DNA of 21,826 nt. It comes from a virus. Positions 15,304-21,826 of the stretch are shown here, one piece after another (positions within the stretch are counted from its first letter, which is position 1; the number at the start of each line of letters is the position of its first letter). The position numbers and the translations under genes are program-made. Below the pieces are notes generated by a model. That model was not told where the DNA came from, did no database searches, and saw only the letters and a program-made list of their open reading frames with translations. The stretch lies in the IMG/VR virus record IMGVR_UViG_3300047095_000369, positions 1-21,826 of that record; one strand, 5' to 3'.

Positions 15304-15799
15304 CTTGCATCTCCGCAATGTCTAGGGTTTGTGGTGTAGCTGTATCAAATACATAAGCTTCAAATTGTTTAGCTACTGCTAGTACTTCATTGACTTCAGG
15401 AGTCTTCTTATCAGTCTTTAGCAGATCAACTGCTGCTGAGATCGAACTCTGACGTACAATGTACACTTGCTTCTTAGCACGTTCTTCTGCAGTCTCATAG
15501 GTACTCTTCGGTGAAGCAGATGGAGTATAGCTTGCAGCAGCAGGAGCACCACCAGCACTGGCATTTAGCCAATCCCAATAACCTGACGTTTCATTCTTCT
15601 CTGAGGTAATGGTTAAAACATCACCAGTCTTAGCATTCTTCAGCGTTTCAAAGGCTGGTTTGCTATTACCGAATGACATAATCTTCTTACCTTCAGTCTT
15701 ACCATCACGCTTATATGCCACATCTAGTTGGGTATAAGAACCTTTAGCTGTTGGCTTAGTAGTACTTGTTACTGCTAGAACTTCAATAGTAAATTGCAT
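15287..15799 (-). CDS. Single-stranded DNA-binding-like protein
   Basis: A 170-residue protein. Residues 1-75 have beta-rich, OB-fold-like character (FTIEVLAVTSTTKP, SYTQLDVAYKR, KKIMSFG). A flexible Ala/Ser/Pro linker lies near 85-100, then a helix with KKQVYIVRQSSISAAVDLL, and an acidic C-terminal tail ending DDIPY, comparable to the DDIPF tip that recruits partners in bacterial SSB. It would coat single-stranded DNA at the fork. AAGGAG lies five bases before the ATG, one of the strongest sites in the arm, fitting a highly expressed SSB. It directly follows the polymerase genes. Confidence 0.75.
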   Translation of the reverse strand: MQFTIEVLAVTSTTKPTAKGSYTQLDVAYKRDGKTEGKKIMSFGNSKPAFETLKNAKTGDVLTITSEKNETSGYWDWLNASAGGAPAAASYTPSASPKSTYETAEERAKKQVYIVRQSSISAAVDLLKTDKKTPEVNEVLAVAKQFEAYVFDTATPQTLDIAEMQDDIPY

Positions 15800-15830
15800 T
15801 ATTTCTCCTTAAAATTTGCTACGTTTTATG

Positions 15831-16571
15831 TCAAGTAGCCACGACAATTTCTTTACCTTCGTTTTGATTGGGACCTGCTTTAACTTCACAGATCAAAGGT
15901 ATATTCCAATCTATATTGTAACACTTACTTATGTTAGAAGCAAGATCTTCAAACGTTTTATTGAAAATATTTGTTGCTGCTTCTACTTCATGGTCAGGTA
16001 CATCGGCAACAATAGAATCATGCACAGTAGAAATAAGCAAGCCAGAAAGACCGGCAGTTTTCCATTTGTTATAACAGGACACACGTGCCACTGCCATAAC
16101 GTCAGCACCCACTCCTTGATTGATGTGATTACAGATGTCAGATTCATTCCATTTATATCCTCCAAACCTATTCTTCTTTGGTGTGTGTAGGTGTACTCTC
16201 CCAAAAGGACTAACTGTTTTACCAGTGGTAGTTGCTTCGTTGATTAGTTTTATGTGCGTTTTATTCAACCCTTGATATTTATCAAAGAATCGATCAATAA
16301 CATTTTGCCAGAATTTATCTGACTTGGACACAGATTTAAATAGAGGATCATTTGCATAGGCAAAGGCTGGTCCCCTATAGATACAACGAAACAGAAAGAT
16401 TTTACTTACTAAACGAGAGCTTAATTGCAGATCATTCTGATTGTTTGTATGAATGTCGTTTAATTTAGGATCTTTTAGGAAGTTAAACCATTCCTCTATA
16501 CCAGTTTTATCTTGACTCAAGTATAAATATGTGAGCCACTCCAAGCTTTTTGCATCACATTGAACAATCAT
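15831..16571 (-). CDS. DNA polymerase I family, C-terminal polymerase part (split gene)
   Basis: A 246-residue ORF holding the catalytic palm and fingers. Motif A is at the very start (IVQCDAKSLEW, catalytic D6, E11). Motif B is R53-K57-F61-Y65, where Phe at 61 matches E. coli F762. Motif C is STVHDSIVAD (H184, D185). The ATG overlaps the stop of the N-terminal ORF as ATGA; no Shine-Dalgarno is visible, so expression would need stop-restart coupling or a -1 shift. Its length from motif A to the end equals that of normal family A enzymes. Alone it lacks exonuclease and thumb, so it must assemble with the other half. A one-base sequencing or mutational deletion is the competing explanation. Confidence 0.88.
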   Translation of the reverse strand: MIVQCDAKSLEWLTYLYLSQDKTGIEEWFNFLKDPKLNDIHTNNQNDLQLSSRLVSKIFLFRCIYRGPAFAYANDPLFKSVSKSDKFWQNVIDRFFDKYQGLNKTHIKLINEATTTGKTVSPFGRVHLHTPKKNRFGGYKWNESDICNHINQGVGADVMAVARVSCYNKWKTAGLSGLLISTVHDSIVADVPDHEVEAATNIFNKTFEDLASNISKCYNIDWNIPLICEVKAGPNQNEGKEIVVAT

Positions 16572-17716
16572 GTGAATCTACTTGTACAGAATTGTTTGCA
16601 GGCAGGCGGCATATTTTGCTGGTTAGGTCTAGTTGCCGAGAGTCTGCCAGTAGTTGTAACACATTGATTGAGTTGTCCATGCACAAGAGCATTGGACCAA
16701 TGATGTTCGTCGATAAGTTTTGGTATTCCTTCGTAATACGTTCCCCGAAGTTTTTCGATGCCTCTTCGCTCGAGTATTTTATCGATGAGTCTTTTACCAT
16801 CTCCAGTAGCCTTGAGATTTCGTAACGTATCTTCGTCAGATCTGAAGTATCCATCTGTCGCTAACTCACTTCCTTTTAGAGGTTCAATTAACCTAGGCAA
16901 TACATATTGTTTGGTTATGATTTTGTATCTGGGTTGTCCTGTCTTAGCCCCTGTTTTATAAACTCCAATAGGGAGTCTATCTTCGATTTCAATTGTTCCG
17001 CCATAAAGCAAGCTAGATAGATGAAAATTAGAATTAAGATTGAGGGGAATGTCAGGAGCGTAACTACTGATAAGATGATCCAGTTCATTCGACGCCTGTT
17101 CAAGAAGTTTTGCTTCATTTAATGATCCTGTAATATCGTATTTAAATCCATTGTATTCCATCTCTTGCAATACTAATAGATCTTGGCATTGCATACGGAA
17201 CAATTTATATTTATCTCTGTGTTCGGACGATTGGAATTCCTTTAACTGAACTAAATATAATTGATAGGTTAGATTTAAATCCTGTTTCAAATAAGAAGTA
17301 AGGATGTCTGTTGGGATTTGATCTGTATCAATACCCTTCTTCCAATATTCTTCCTTAATTACATCAATCTTTCTACCTAATCCTCGTTTCTCACAAGCTT
17401 CATCTAGACTTGGGTATCTCCATTGCTGATTACTTAAGATAAATTCAGCTAATTGACAGTCCCAAATTTGGAACTCATCCCCAAGAGTAACATCCAAATT
17501 CCTAAGCCAGTGTAGATCAAACTTAGCGTTGAATAGGAGGAGTCTTGTTCCAAGCTGGTGCTGTGAGTCCATGAAAGCAGAGCTAAAACCATGAATGTTG
17601 TGGATAGAATAACTAATACCATCATACCAACCCCCCAATACAAATTTATTTCTTGTGTCGAATGGATCTCCATTGTTGGAGATAGTTACTTCTGTATCAA
17701 GAGCTAGTACTTTCAT
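16568..17716 (-). CDS. DNA polymerase I family, 3'-5' exonuclease and thumb part (split gene)
   Basis: A 382-residue ORF. The proofreading exonuclease is intact: ExoI D7-T-E9, ExoII NAKFD (D67), ExoIII Y142...D146. Then come a helical thumb-like region and the family A motif TGRLSATRPNQQNMP (356-370). It stops at TGA after SRFT, a few residues before motif A would begin; motif A onward is in the overlapping next ORF. There is no N-terminal 5'-nuclease domain, that activity being encoded separately at 14219-15061. AGAGGAA lies four bases before the ATG. It is the replicative polymerase of the phage; its pattern (DTEVTISNNGDPFD) is typical of podoviral/siphoviral Pol I. Confidence 0.88.
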   Translation of the reverse strand: MKVLALDTEVTISNNGDPFDTRNKFVLGGWYDGISYSIHNIHGFSSAFMDSQHQLGTRLLLFNAKFDLHWLRNLDVTLGDEFQIWDCQLAEFILSNQQWRYPSLDEACEKRGLGRKIDVIKEEYWKKGIDTDQIPTDILTSYLKQDLNLTYQLYLVQLKEFQSSEHRDKYKLFRMQCQDLLVLQEMEYNGFKYDITGSLNEAKLLEQASNELDHLISSYAPDIPLNLNSNFHLSSLLYGGTIEIEDRLPIGVYKTGAKTGQPRYKIITKQYVLPRLIEPLKGSELATDGYFRSDEDTLRNLKATGDGKRLIDKILERRGIEKLRGTYYEGIPKLIDEHHWSNALVHGQLNQCVTTTGRLSATRPNQQNMPPACKQFCTSRFT

Positions 17717-17879
17717 CCGGTTCCTCTGGTAGTCCTACCGGAAATTCATAATCTACTAAACCAAAAGGAAAACCAATATCACGGTGAAAAAGATTCATCA
17801 TAAGTTTAACATTGTTTTCCATCATTGTTTGACTTGGTGCTTCTACAAATAGATCTACTGGAACTCGATAGGTTTTCAC
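17697..17879 (-). CDS. Small hypothetical protein, 60 aa
   Basis: It starts at GTG with AAGGA six bases upstream; the GTG overlaps the preceding stop as GTGA. The product begins MKTYRVPVDLFVEA and ends in an acidic/Ser tail, with a Met-rich middle (MMENNVKLMMNLFHRD). Its last 20 bases overlap the polymerase start. No family is recognised. The strand-then-helix layout suggests a small folded domain. Confidence 0.6.
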   Translation of the reverse strand: MKTYRVPVDLFVEAPSQTMMENNVKLMMNLFHRDIGFPFGLVDYEFPVGLPEEPDESTSS

Positions 17880-18136
17880 GATTGATCCTTACTAATTCTA
17901 ACCTTCATATAAGCAGCATAATGACTAATACCTCCGCCTACTTCTTTACAATAACTATACATACCATCTAAGTGATCAAAGAAGAAGCGATGACCGGTGT
18001 CTGCATTCTCTACCCATGTTTGTCTAGGGATGTTGTATAGTGGAGTACCAAAGATGTTGTCGTAGTTGGATCGATATTCCTCAGTGTTTACTTTTGTTTG
18101 TAGTTTATCACCAGTAATTTCATTGACTGCAGTCAT
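17876..18136 (-). CDS. Hypothetical phage protein, 86 aa
   Basis: GGAG lies six bases before the ATG, within the end of the upstream 44-residue ORF. The product is soluble, with a charged first third and an aromatic second half (TGHRFFFDHLDGMYSYC, GGGISHYAAYMKV). The ending resembles small phage proteins that report a displayed or modified residue, but no family or catalytic motif is recognised. It overlaps the next gene by four bases. Confidence 0.6.
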   Translation of the reverse strand: MTAVNEITGDKLQTKVNTEEYRSNYDNIFGTPLYNIPRQTWVENADTGHRFFFDHLDGMYSYCKEVGGGISHYAAYMKVRISKDQS

Positions 18137-18137
18137 G

Positions 18138-18272
18138 TTAAGCTCCGTAAGTATTAATTAACCAATCTGCTGGATTATCTTGGATGAGAGAGACAAGATT
18201 ATTAAATCTATCCATACTTTGCCAATTCCAGAAGGGTTCTTTTAGTGAGAATAATACTAAATTATGATCCAT
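18138..18272 (-). CDS. Small hypothetical protein, 44 aa
   Basis: A short ORF filling the gap between two longer small genes: its ATG at 18272 overlaps the preceding stop region by 11 bases and its TAA lies one base before the next ATG. AAGGGA lies about nine bases upstream. The product has Trp-rich, leucine-rich sequence (LKEPFWNWQSMDRFNNL, then NPADWLINTYGA) and looks like a small helical protein. The gene's 3' end carries the ribosome binding site of the 86-residue protein, so translation is coupled. Function unknown. Confidence 0.6.
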   Translation of the reverse strand: MDHNLVLFSLKEPFWNWQSMDRFNNLVSLIQDNPADWLINTYGA

Positions 18273-18459
18273 GATTAATATCCCTTAGTTTTAGTTTCTC
18301 TGCTTGTTCAATCAGTAATCGAAGCTGTGTAATGATGTGTTCTTTAGCGCGAGGTAAAGTATCTACCACTTGATAAGAGGCAATAGTTTCATCTTCATCC
18401 ATATAAGGGAAGATGTAATCTCGTACATCATTTGGTACATAAATTGTGACTTTGCCCAT
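18262..18459 (-). CDS. Hypothetical protein, 65 aa
   Basis: The ATG overlaps the upstream TAA (TAATG). The product opens with a beta strand (GKVTIYVPNDVRDYI), then an acidic loop (DEDET) and a long helix (AKEHIITQLRLLIEQAEKLKL). The short strand-helix layout is loosely like ribbon-helix-helix or small regulatory proteins, but no specific match is claimed. It belongs to a block of small genes between helicase and polymerase. Confidence 0.6.
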   Translation of the reverse strand: MGKVTIYVPNDVRDYIFPYMDEDETIASYQVVDTLPRAKEHIITQLRLLIEQAEKLKLRDINHGS

Positions 18460-18668
18460 TATTTTTCTCTCAATGCATTAGTGGTTGTTTCAGACTCGCC
18501 TAACATGCAGATGGTCATAAATCTTTTACGATCAAAGAATTGATTGTCTTGGATGAATCCTTCTGCAATTTCTGCAGCAATCTTTTCTCGATAACCGGGA
18601 GGAAGATCAGCATTTCTAATAGCTTTGGCTACAATTTCATAGTGTTTCCGAGAGAAGCCATACTTCAT
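18459..18668 (-). CDS. Conserved-looking small phage protein, 69 aa
   Basis: A 69-residue protein with the pattern FSRKHYEIVAKAIRNA, then AAEIAEGFIQDN and FDRKRFMTICMLGE. This arrangement recurs in many phage and prophage small proteins (recalled as the 'F..dN..Fd..rF' type). No biochemical function is known to me. Its ATG overlaps the helicase stop by one base (TAATG), so it is translationally coupled to the helicase. Confidence 0.65.
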   Translation of the reverse strand: MKYGFSRKHYEIVAKAIRNADLPPGYREKIAAEIAEGFIQDNQFFDRKRFMTICMLGESETTTNALREK

Positions 18669-19900
18669 TAGCTGTAGTCCCTGTATCTGGCAATTTGTGG
18701 TTCAATAAGAACGTCTTGTTTTCCGTGACGTAGTTCTGGATCTGTGTCATCATCTCCACTGAGTTTATTCTTTGAGAGATGTAAGTGTCGTACATATTCA
18801 AAACCGTCCGCATGGGTAGCTCCAATGCCGAGAATCCAGTCGGCCTCGGCTTGTTTAGCTGTTTTTGCATTCGCCACATTATCCATATTAAGCCACTTTT
18901 TTCCTTCAGCAGTTCCGTCTGCCTGCGTAACCCCGATAACAGGACAATATGTTTTTGCAATCTCTCTAGCCCAGATGTAGATGGCTCCAAGTCTAAGATC
19001 TTCGCGATCACCGTCAAATCCTCGGATTTTATCGATTTGATCGAAGATGACAAGACTAGGTTTAAGAGTTTTACATAGTTTCTCAATTTCACTTTTGGTG
19101 ATAGTTGCTCGATCATAGAGCTTAATCTTACCGTTTGTCTTTGAGTTATATCTGTCTTGATTAGCATGGCGATTACTGATTAGCTCTTGTAAGTGAATAC
19201 CTAGGCTGGCTTGGAAGATTCTAAGTTTAACCTTTTTACCACCTTCTTCATTGTTGATCCAAAGGATGGGACCATCTTCTTCTTTGAGTTGCTCTGCGAA
19301 GTAAGTGATTTCTGATGCGAGGAAGGTTGTTTTGCCAGTCTCGGGCCGTGCAAATATAAAACCGAAATCCCCTTTGCGGAGAGATCCAAGCATTCGGTTG
19401 AGTGTTTGTAGACGCCAACGTAAACCATGTTGTTTGATTTGTTCATTATACAATTCCTCTAGATCATCTGTGATGAATTCAAATTCTTCTATGACCGACC
19501 CATGCTCCTCTTCGTTTTGTACAATCTTGTTGCGAAGAAGATCAAAATCTTTCCTACCTTCATTAACATCAATGGCTAGTAGTGCAATCTCATGAGCGAG
19601 AGTTTTCTTTTTATAATCTAGTAATAGATCTTTAGCTAGATCTTCTTGGATATCCGTAGCTTTGATTGTGTCAAAGATGTTAGATAGTTCATTAACGTCT
19701 TGATGCTTACTGAGACAATACATTGTTAGTTCGTCTAATGTAATATCTCTGTTGTACTTCAACATCAATTCATCTAACCCAAGATAAACTTGTTTTAGTT
19801 GTGGTGCAAGTTTATTTAAATCAATATAGGTTCTATATTGATTATATAGTTCTAAGCTAAGTAGATGTTTTACTAGACCTAATAGGGGATTTACTGGCAA
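18668..19900 (-). CDS. Replicative DNA helicase, DnaB/T7 gp4-type
   Basis: A 410-residue RecA-fold helicase starting at TTG; the start is set by GGAGGAA five bases upstream. Residues 1-130 are a helical N-terminal region like the DnaB primase-interacting part. The Walker A motif is RPETGKTT (185-192). A glutamate cluster follows (NNEEGG, 216-221). Walker B is LVIFDQID (283-290). The C-terminal SKNKLSGDDD segment is typical of phage DnaB-like enzymes. It would form a hexameric ring unwinding the fork. In T7 the primase and helicase are one polypeptide; here they are two genes overlapping by 44 bases. Confidence 0.9.
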   Translation of the reverse strand: MPVNPLLGLVKHLLSLELYNQYRTYIDLNKLAPQLKQVYLGLDELMLKYNRDITLDELTMYCLSKHQDVNELSNIFDTIKATDIQEDLAKDLLLDYKKKTLAHEIALLAIDVNEGRKDFDLLRNKIVQNEEEHGSVIEEFEFITDDLEELYNEQIKQHGLRWRLQTLNRMLGSLRKGDFGFIFARPETGKTTFLASEITYFAEQLKEEDGPILWINNEEGGKKVKLRIFQASLGIHLQELISNRHANQDRYNSKTNGKIKLYDRATITKSEIEKLCKTLKPSLVIFDQIDKIRGFDGDREDLRLGAIYIWAREIAKTYCPVIGVTQADGTAEGKKWLNMDNVANAKTAKQAEADWILGIGATHADGFEYVRHLHLSKNKLSGDDDTDPELRHGKQDVLIEPQIARYRDYS

Positions 19901-20618
19901 GAATTTCCTCCAATTGTTTATATTCTAGTTCTTTTGGATCTTTGTCTGCAATTACTACGTAGACATTTGCACAGTATTGTAATGCAATTTTCTGAAATTG
20001 TAAAGCTTCTTTTTGTTTATCTGGATCTAACCAAATAATAATCGTTGGGTAGAATCGTGATAGTTGTCCAAGTCTCTTTGCAGATATGTATGATCCGAAT
20101 AGAGGTAAGACTGACTCATATCGAGAAAGTTTGATAGCGGACACGATGTCTTCGACGAGGATGATTCGCTCATTTTCTGGGTTAAGGATGTAATCATATT
20201 CGTGGACTTTTCCATATGTTAACCATTTCGGGTGATCAGTTTTAGGACCAAAGTATCTTCCTTGCCATGCAAAGAGTAGACCATTGTGATAATAAGGAAA
20301 GATTAATAGTTGTGTGGATTCACTCCATAGGATGTTATGTCCTAGAAGATTATTTCGATTGAATCCATATTGTTTCATCCAGTTAAGTGCTTGGATTGGA
20401 TACGAATATTCAACATCTTCTGGTAAATTCACAGTTGGATGTTTAACTTCGATAGCCTGTTGTTTGTTTTTATATGTAGTGATGGCATCACCGTGTGTAT
20501 GATAGCCACACCCAAAACAATGGGTATGACCATCACTATATACAGCTAGGTTGTCGCCTTTCGTATCTCTCCCTAGTTTAGCACAACCGGGACATCTTTC
20601 ATGTCGTAGGACATACAT
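19857..20618 (-). CDS. DNA primase, T7 gp4-like zinc finger + TOPRIM
   Basis: The ATG at 20618 is chosen because the zinc finger begins six residues later; the frame is open further upstream but that part is hydrophobic noise overlapping the preceding gene. The product is 253 residues. C9-x2-C12 and C34-x2-C37 form the zinc ribbon (with the KGDNLAVYSDGHTHC segment characteristic of gp4). The TOPRIM domain has LVEDIVSA (E156) and WLDPDK (D198, D200) for metal and nucleotide binding. It would lay RNA primers for the adjacent helicase and polymerase. The first 20 bases overlap the upstream gene. No ribosome binding site is evident, so it may be coupled. Confidence 0.88.
   Translation of the reverse strand: MYVLRHERCPGCAKLGRDTKGDNLAVYSDGHTHCFGCGYHTHGDAITTYKNKQQAIEVKHPTVNLPEDVEYSYPIQALNWMKQYGFNRNNLLGHNILWSESTQLLIFPYYHNGLLFAWQGRYFGPKTDHPKWLTYGKVHEYDYILNPENERIILVEDIVSAIKLSRYESVLPLFGSYISAKRLGQLSRFYPTIIIWLDPDKQKEALQFQKIALQYCANVYVVIADKDPKELEYKQLEEILASKSPIRSSKTST
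19905..19911 (-). promoter_or_regulatory. Ribosome binding site for TTG-started helicase
   Basis: The - strand reads GGAGGAA, then five bases before TTG at 19900. It lies inside the end of the primase gene. The near-perfect match compensates for the weak start codon and fixes the helicase N-terminus. Confidence 0.7.
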
Positions 20619-21426
20619 AATCAGTAGTGAAGATTTTATAGAATGGGTGACTCTGAGCAAAGCCAGTATTATCTGCGGCGGGATGATCCATAAATCTATT
20701 AAAACAATAGAAGATACCATCAGTTCCATGTCCTGCATATCTTTTATCAATATGGATAGATTTTTTAGCTGATGATGTTTTAAATAAATGTAGGTTGTTT
20801 AATACAAAGTCCCATCGTTCTTTATAATGTGGAATAGATTGATTCCATTTAATGTATTCAAATTCATTGCATCCTGTTAGGGCTATGGTAGATTTAGTAA
20901 TTGTAGTGATGAATGTATCATGGGTAAGGTTTTGTCCAAAATATCCTAAACGTAGGAGACTTGCCCAGATTGAGAATAGAAATCCATTACGTTTCCACAT
21001 CTTACTTGCAGTAACTTTATATAGTTTGAAGTGATGAGTCATTCCGTAATGACATGTAGCTTTATATTGATCTACATATTCAACTGTAGTTTTTTTCCAT
21101 TTATGTTTTACTTCTAACGGATTTAACATACGAGTGATACTACTTTGAATATCTTCTAATTTACTCGTTGTTGATAGGATGAGTAGTAGTGTGATTGGAG
21201 TATCATGTGGGGTTTCGTCACAATATTGTAAGCCGGTACAAGTTTTAGTGTTAAGACAATCAATTAAATGATCTTTGCAACGAATGCAAGCGGATTCCAT
21301 TGATAGGATACCTTTATCATCAGTAAAACCAAATGCCCAATTAAAACTAGACATGCTGAAAGTATGATATTTATGATTAAAGGGAATTTTATTTTCTGTA
21401 CCAATGATTTGTCTAAATTCGTGCAT
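20599..21426 (-). CDS. Unrecognised protein with N-terminal cysteine cluster, 275 aa
   Basis: A 275-residue protein following the ATP-grasp gene by one base (AAGG upstream of the ATG, spacing about ten). Five cysteines lie within 23 residues (C47, C50, C57, C63, C69: Cx2Cx6Cx5Cx5C), preceded by a FSMSSFNWAFGFTDDKG stretch and followed by a polar helical body rich in His, Trp and Tyr (for example SKMWKRNGFLFSIWASLLRLGYFG). The cysteines suggest a structural zinc or other metal site. No CxxxCxxC radical-SAM motif, Walker motif or nuclease motif is seen. The location between an ATP-grasp ligase and the primase allows two readings: partner of the ligase, or early replication accessory. Function unknown. 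Confidence 0.6.
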   Translation of the reverse strand: MHEFRQIIGTENKIPFNHKYHTFSMSSFNWAFGFTDDKGILSMESACIRCKDHLIDCLNTKTCTGLQYCDETPHDTPITLLLILSTTSKLEDIQSSITRMLNPLEVKHKWKKTTVEYVDQYKATCHYGMTHHFKLYKVTASKMWKRNGFLFSIWASLLRLGYFGQNLTHDTFITTITKSTIALTGCNEFEYIKWNQSIPHYKERWDFVLNNLHLFKTSSAKKSIHIDKRYAGHGTDGIFYCFNRFMDHPAADNTGFAQSHPFYKIFTTDYVCPTT

Positions 21427-21427
21427 G

Positions 21428-21826
21428 TTAATTAGCCTTAATGTAATTTAAAATTGCGTTAGAATAGTTAGTGATGGTTTGACCTTCCAAACCGGGAGCA
21501 GTGTTTACTTCTAAGACATAATACTTCTTTTGTTTTGCGTTGTAAACAATATCTACAGCGCCAAAATCAAGGCCAGCAGCATTGCAAGCCAGTAGAGCTT
21601 GATTAGAGAGATCATTTTTATTATTAATTTTGATGTCTTCCCTACAGAATACCCAACCATTTGCATGGTTACGAATCTGTGAGTTAACATTCTCGGAATC
21701 AGCACGGCGTTTCTTTTGTACAATATCAATTACTTGGTTAGCAAAGACATGTACTCTATATTCAAGAGTTTTCTTGATGTATTTAACATATAACGGGCAA
21801 GGTTCTACCCGTTCACTTTCTTTGGT
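21428..21826 (-). CDS. ATP-grasp ligase, RimK-like (C-terminal part; start beyond window)
   Basis: The frame is open to the window edge; 132 residues are visible, ending at TAA 21430-21428. The C-terminal ATP-grasp signature is clear: a KYIKKTLEYRVHVF strand, IRNHANGWVF, then GLDFGAVDIVY (metal-ligand Asp) and VLEVNTAPGLEG (Glu and Asn magnesium ligands). ATP-grasp enzymes of this type join a carboxylate to an amine via acyl-phosphate; RimK adds glutamates to a protein tail. Phage members are known, proposed to modify peptides or proteins, but the substrate here cannot be read. The N-terminal half and any ligase partner genes lie outside the window. Confidence 0.85.
   Translation of the reverse strand, partial: TKESERVEPCPLYVKYIKKTLEYRVHVFANQVIDIVQKKRRADSENVNSQIRNHANGWVFCREDIKINNKNDLSNQALLACNAAGLDFGAVDIVYNAKQKKYYVLEVNTAPGLEGQTITNYSNAILNYIKAN

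Noticed and set aside
16565-16580. Canonical -1 slippery heptamer at the polymerase junction
   Set aside because: The sequence around the TGA (AGATTCACATGATTG) has no X-XXY-YYZ pattern, so programmed slippage of the usual kind is not supported.
16555-16854. A 99-residue - strand ORF across the polymerase junction
   Set aside because: It overlaps the polymerase N-terminal half in another frame and has no conserved pattern; it does not bridge the two halves in the correct frame.
20619-20750. N-terminal extension of the primase frame
   Set aside because: The extra 44 residues are hydrophobic, overlap the 275-residue protein's gene, and precede the zinc finger; start placed at 20618 instead.
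1-21826. tRNA genes, CRISPR arrays, long direct repeats or insertion sequences
   Set aside because: None was recognised by eye; no cloverleaf, spaced repeat series, transposase or integrase was seen.

Overview
The window is a piece of a tailed-phage genome, most likely a lytic podovirus-type phage of a Gram-negative host. It is densely packed, with almost every base coding, and has two arms transcribed towards each other. No tRNA, integrase, repressor, CRISPR array or insertion sequence is visible. The gene set resembles the marine 'cobavirus'/Zobellviridae podoviruses: a P22 gp10-like stabilization protein, a very large internal virion protein, a B12-dependent ribonucleotide reductase, ThyX, a Pol I-type polymerase, and separate T7-like primase and helicase. 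That assignment rests on gene content recalled from knowledge, not on a search.

Left arm (1-8566, + strand) is the virion and lysis module. It holds the end of a packaged-DNA stabilization protein, a short tail/receptor-type protein, two internal virion-type proteins, a 1622-residue ejection-type protein with an HExxH zinc-peptidase signature, and an M15-family peptidase that is probably the endolysin. A hairpin with T-runs on both sides (8567-8608) closes this arm and probably also the opposing one.

Right arm (8609-21826, - strand, read from right to left) is the replication and nucleotide-metabolism module. In order of transcription it holds: an ATP-grasp ligase (cut by the window edge), an unrecognised protein with a cysteine cluster, a zinc-finger/TOPRIM primase, a DnaB/gp4-type helicase, five small unknown proteins, and a Pol I-type DNA polymerase encoded as two overlapping ORFs. 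These are followed by an SSB-like protein, a small unknown protein, a 5'-3' exonuclease, a small protein overprinted on the exonuclease tail, an AP2-HNH homing endonuclease, a second HNH nuclease, a metallophosphatase, DUF3310, MazG, ThyX, a third HNH, a holin candidate, small proteins, and class II ribonucleotide reductase with two more tiny genes. RNR, ThyX and MazG-like enzymes supply or groom dNTPs. Primase, helicase, polymerase, SSB and exonuclease form a compact replisome.

Most right-arm genes touch or overlap (ATGA, TAATG or longer), suggesting one long translationally coupled transcript. The most unusual points are the polymerase broken just before motif A, two long out-of-frame overlaps where one gene's tail covers the next gene's start, three HNH genes, the ATP-grasp/cysteine-cluster pair, and a peptidase-like domain inside the ejection protein.
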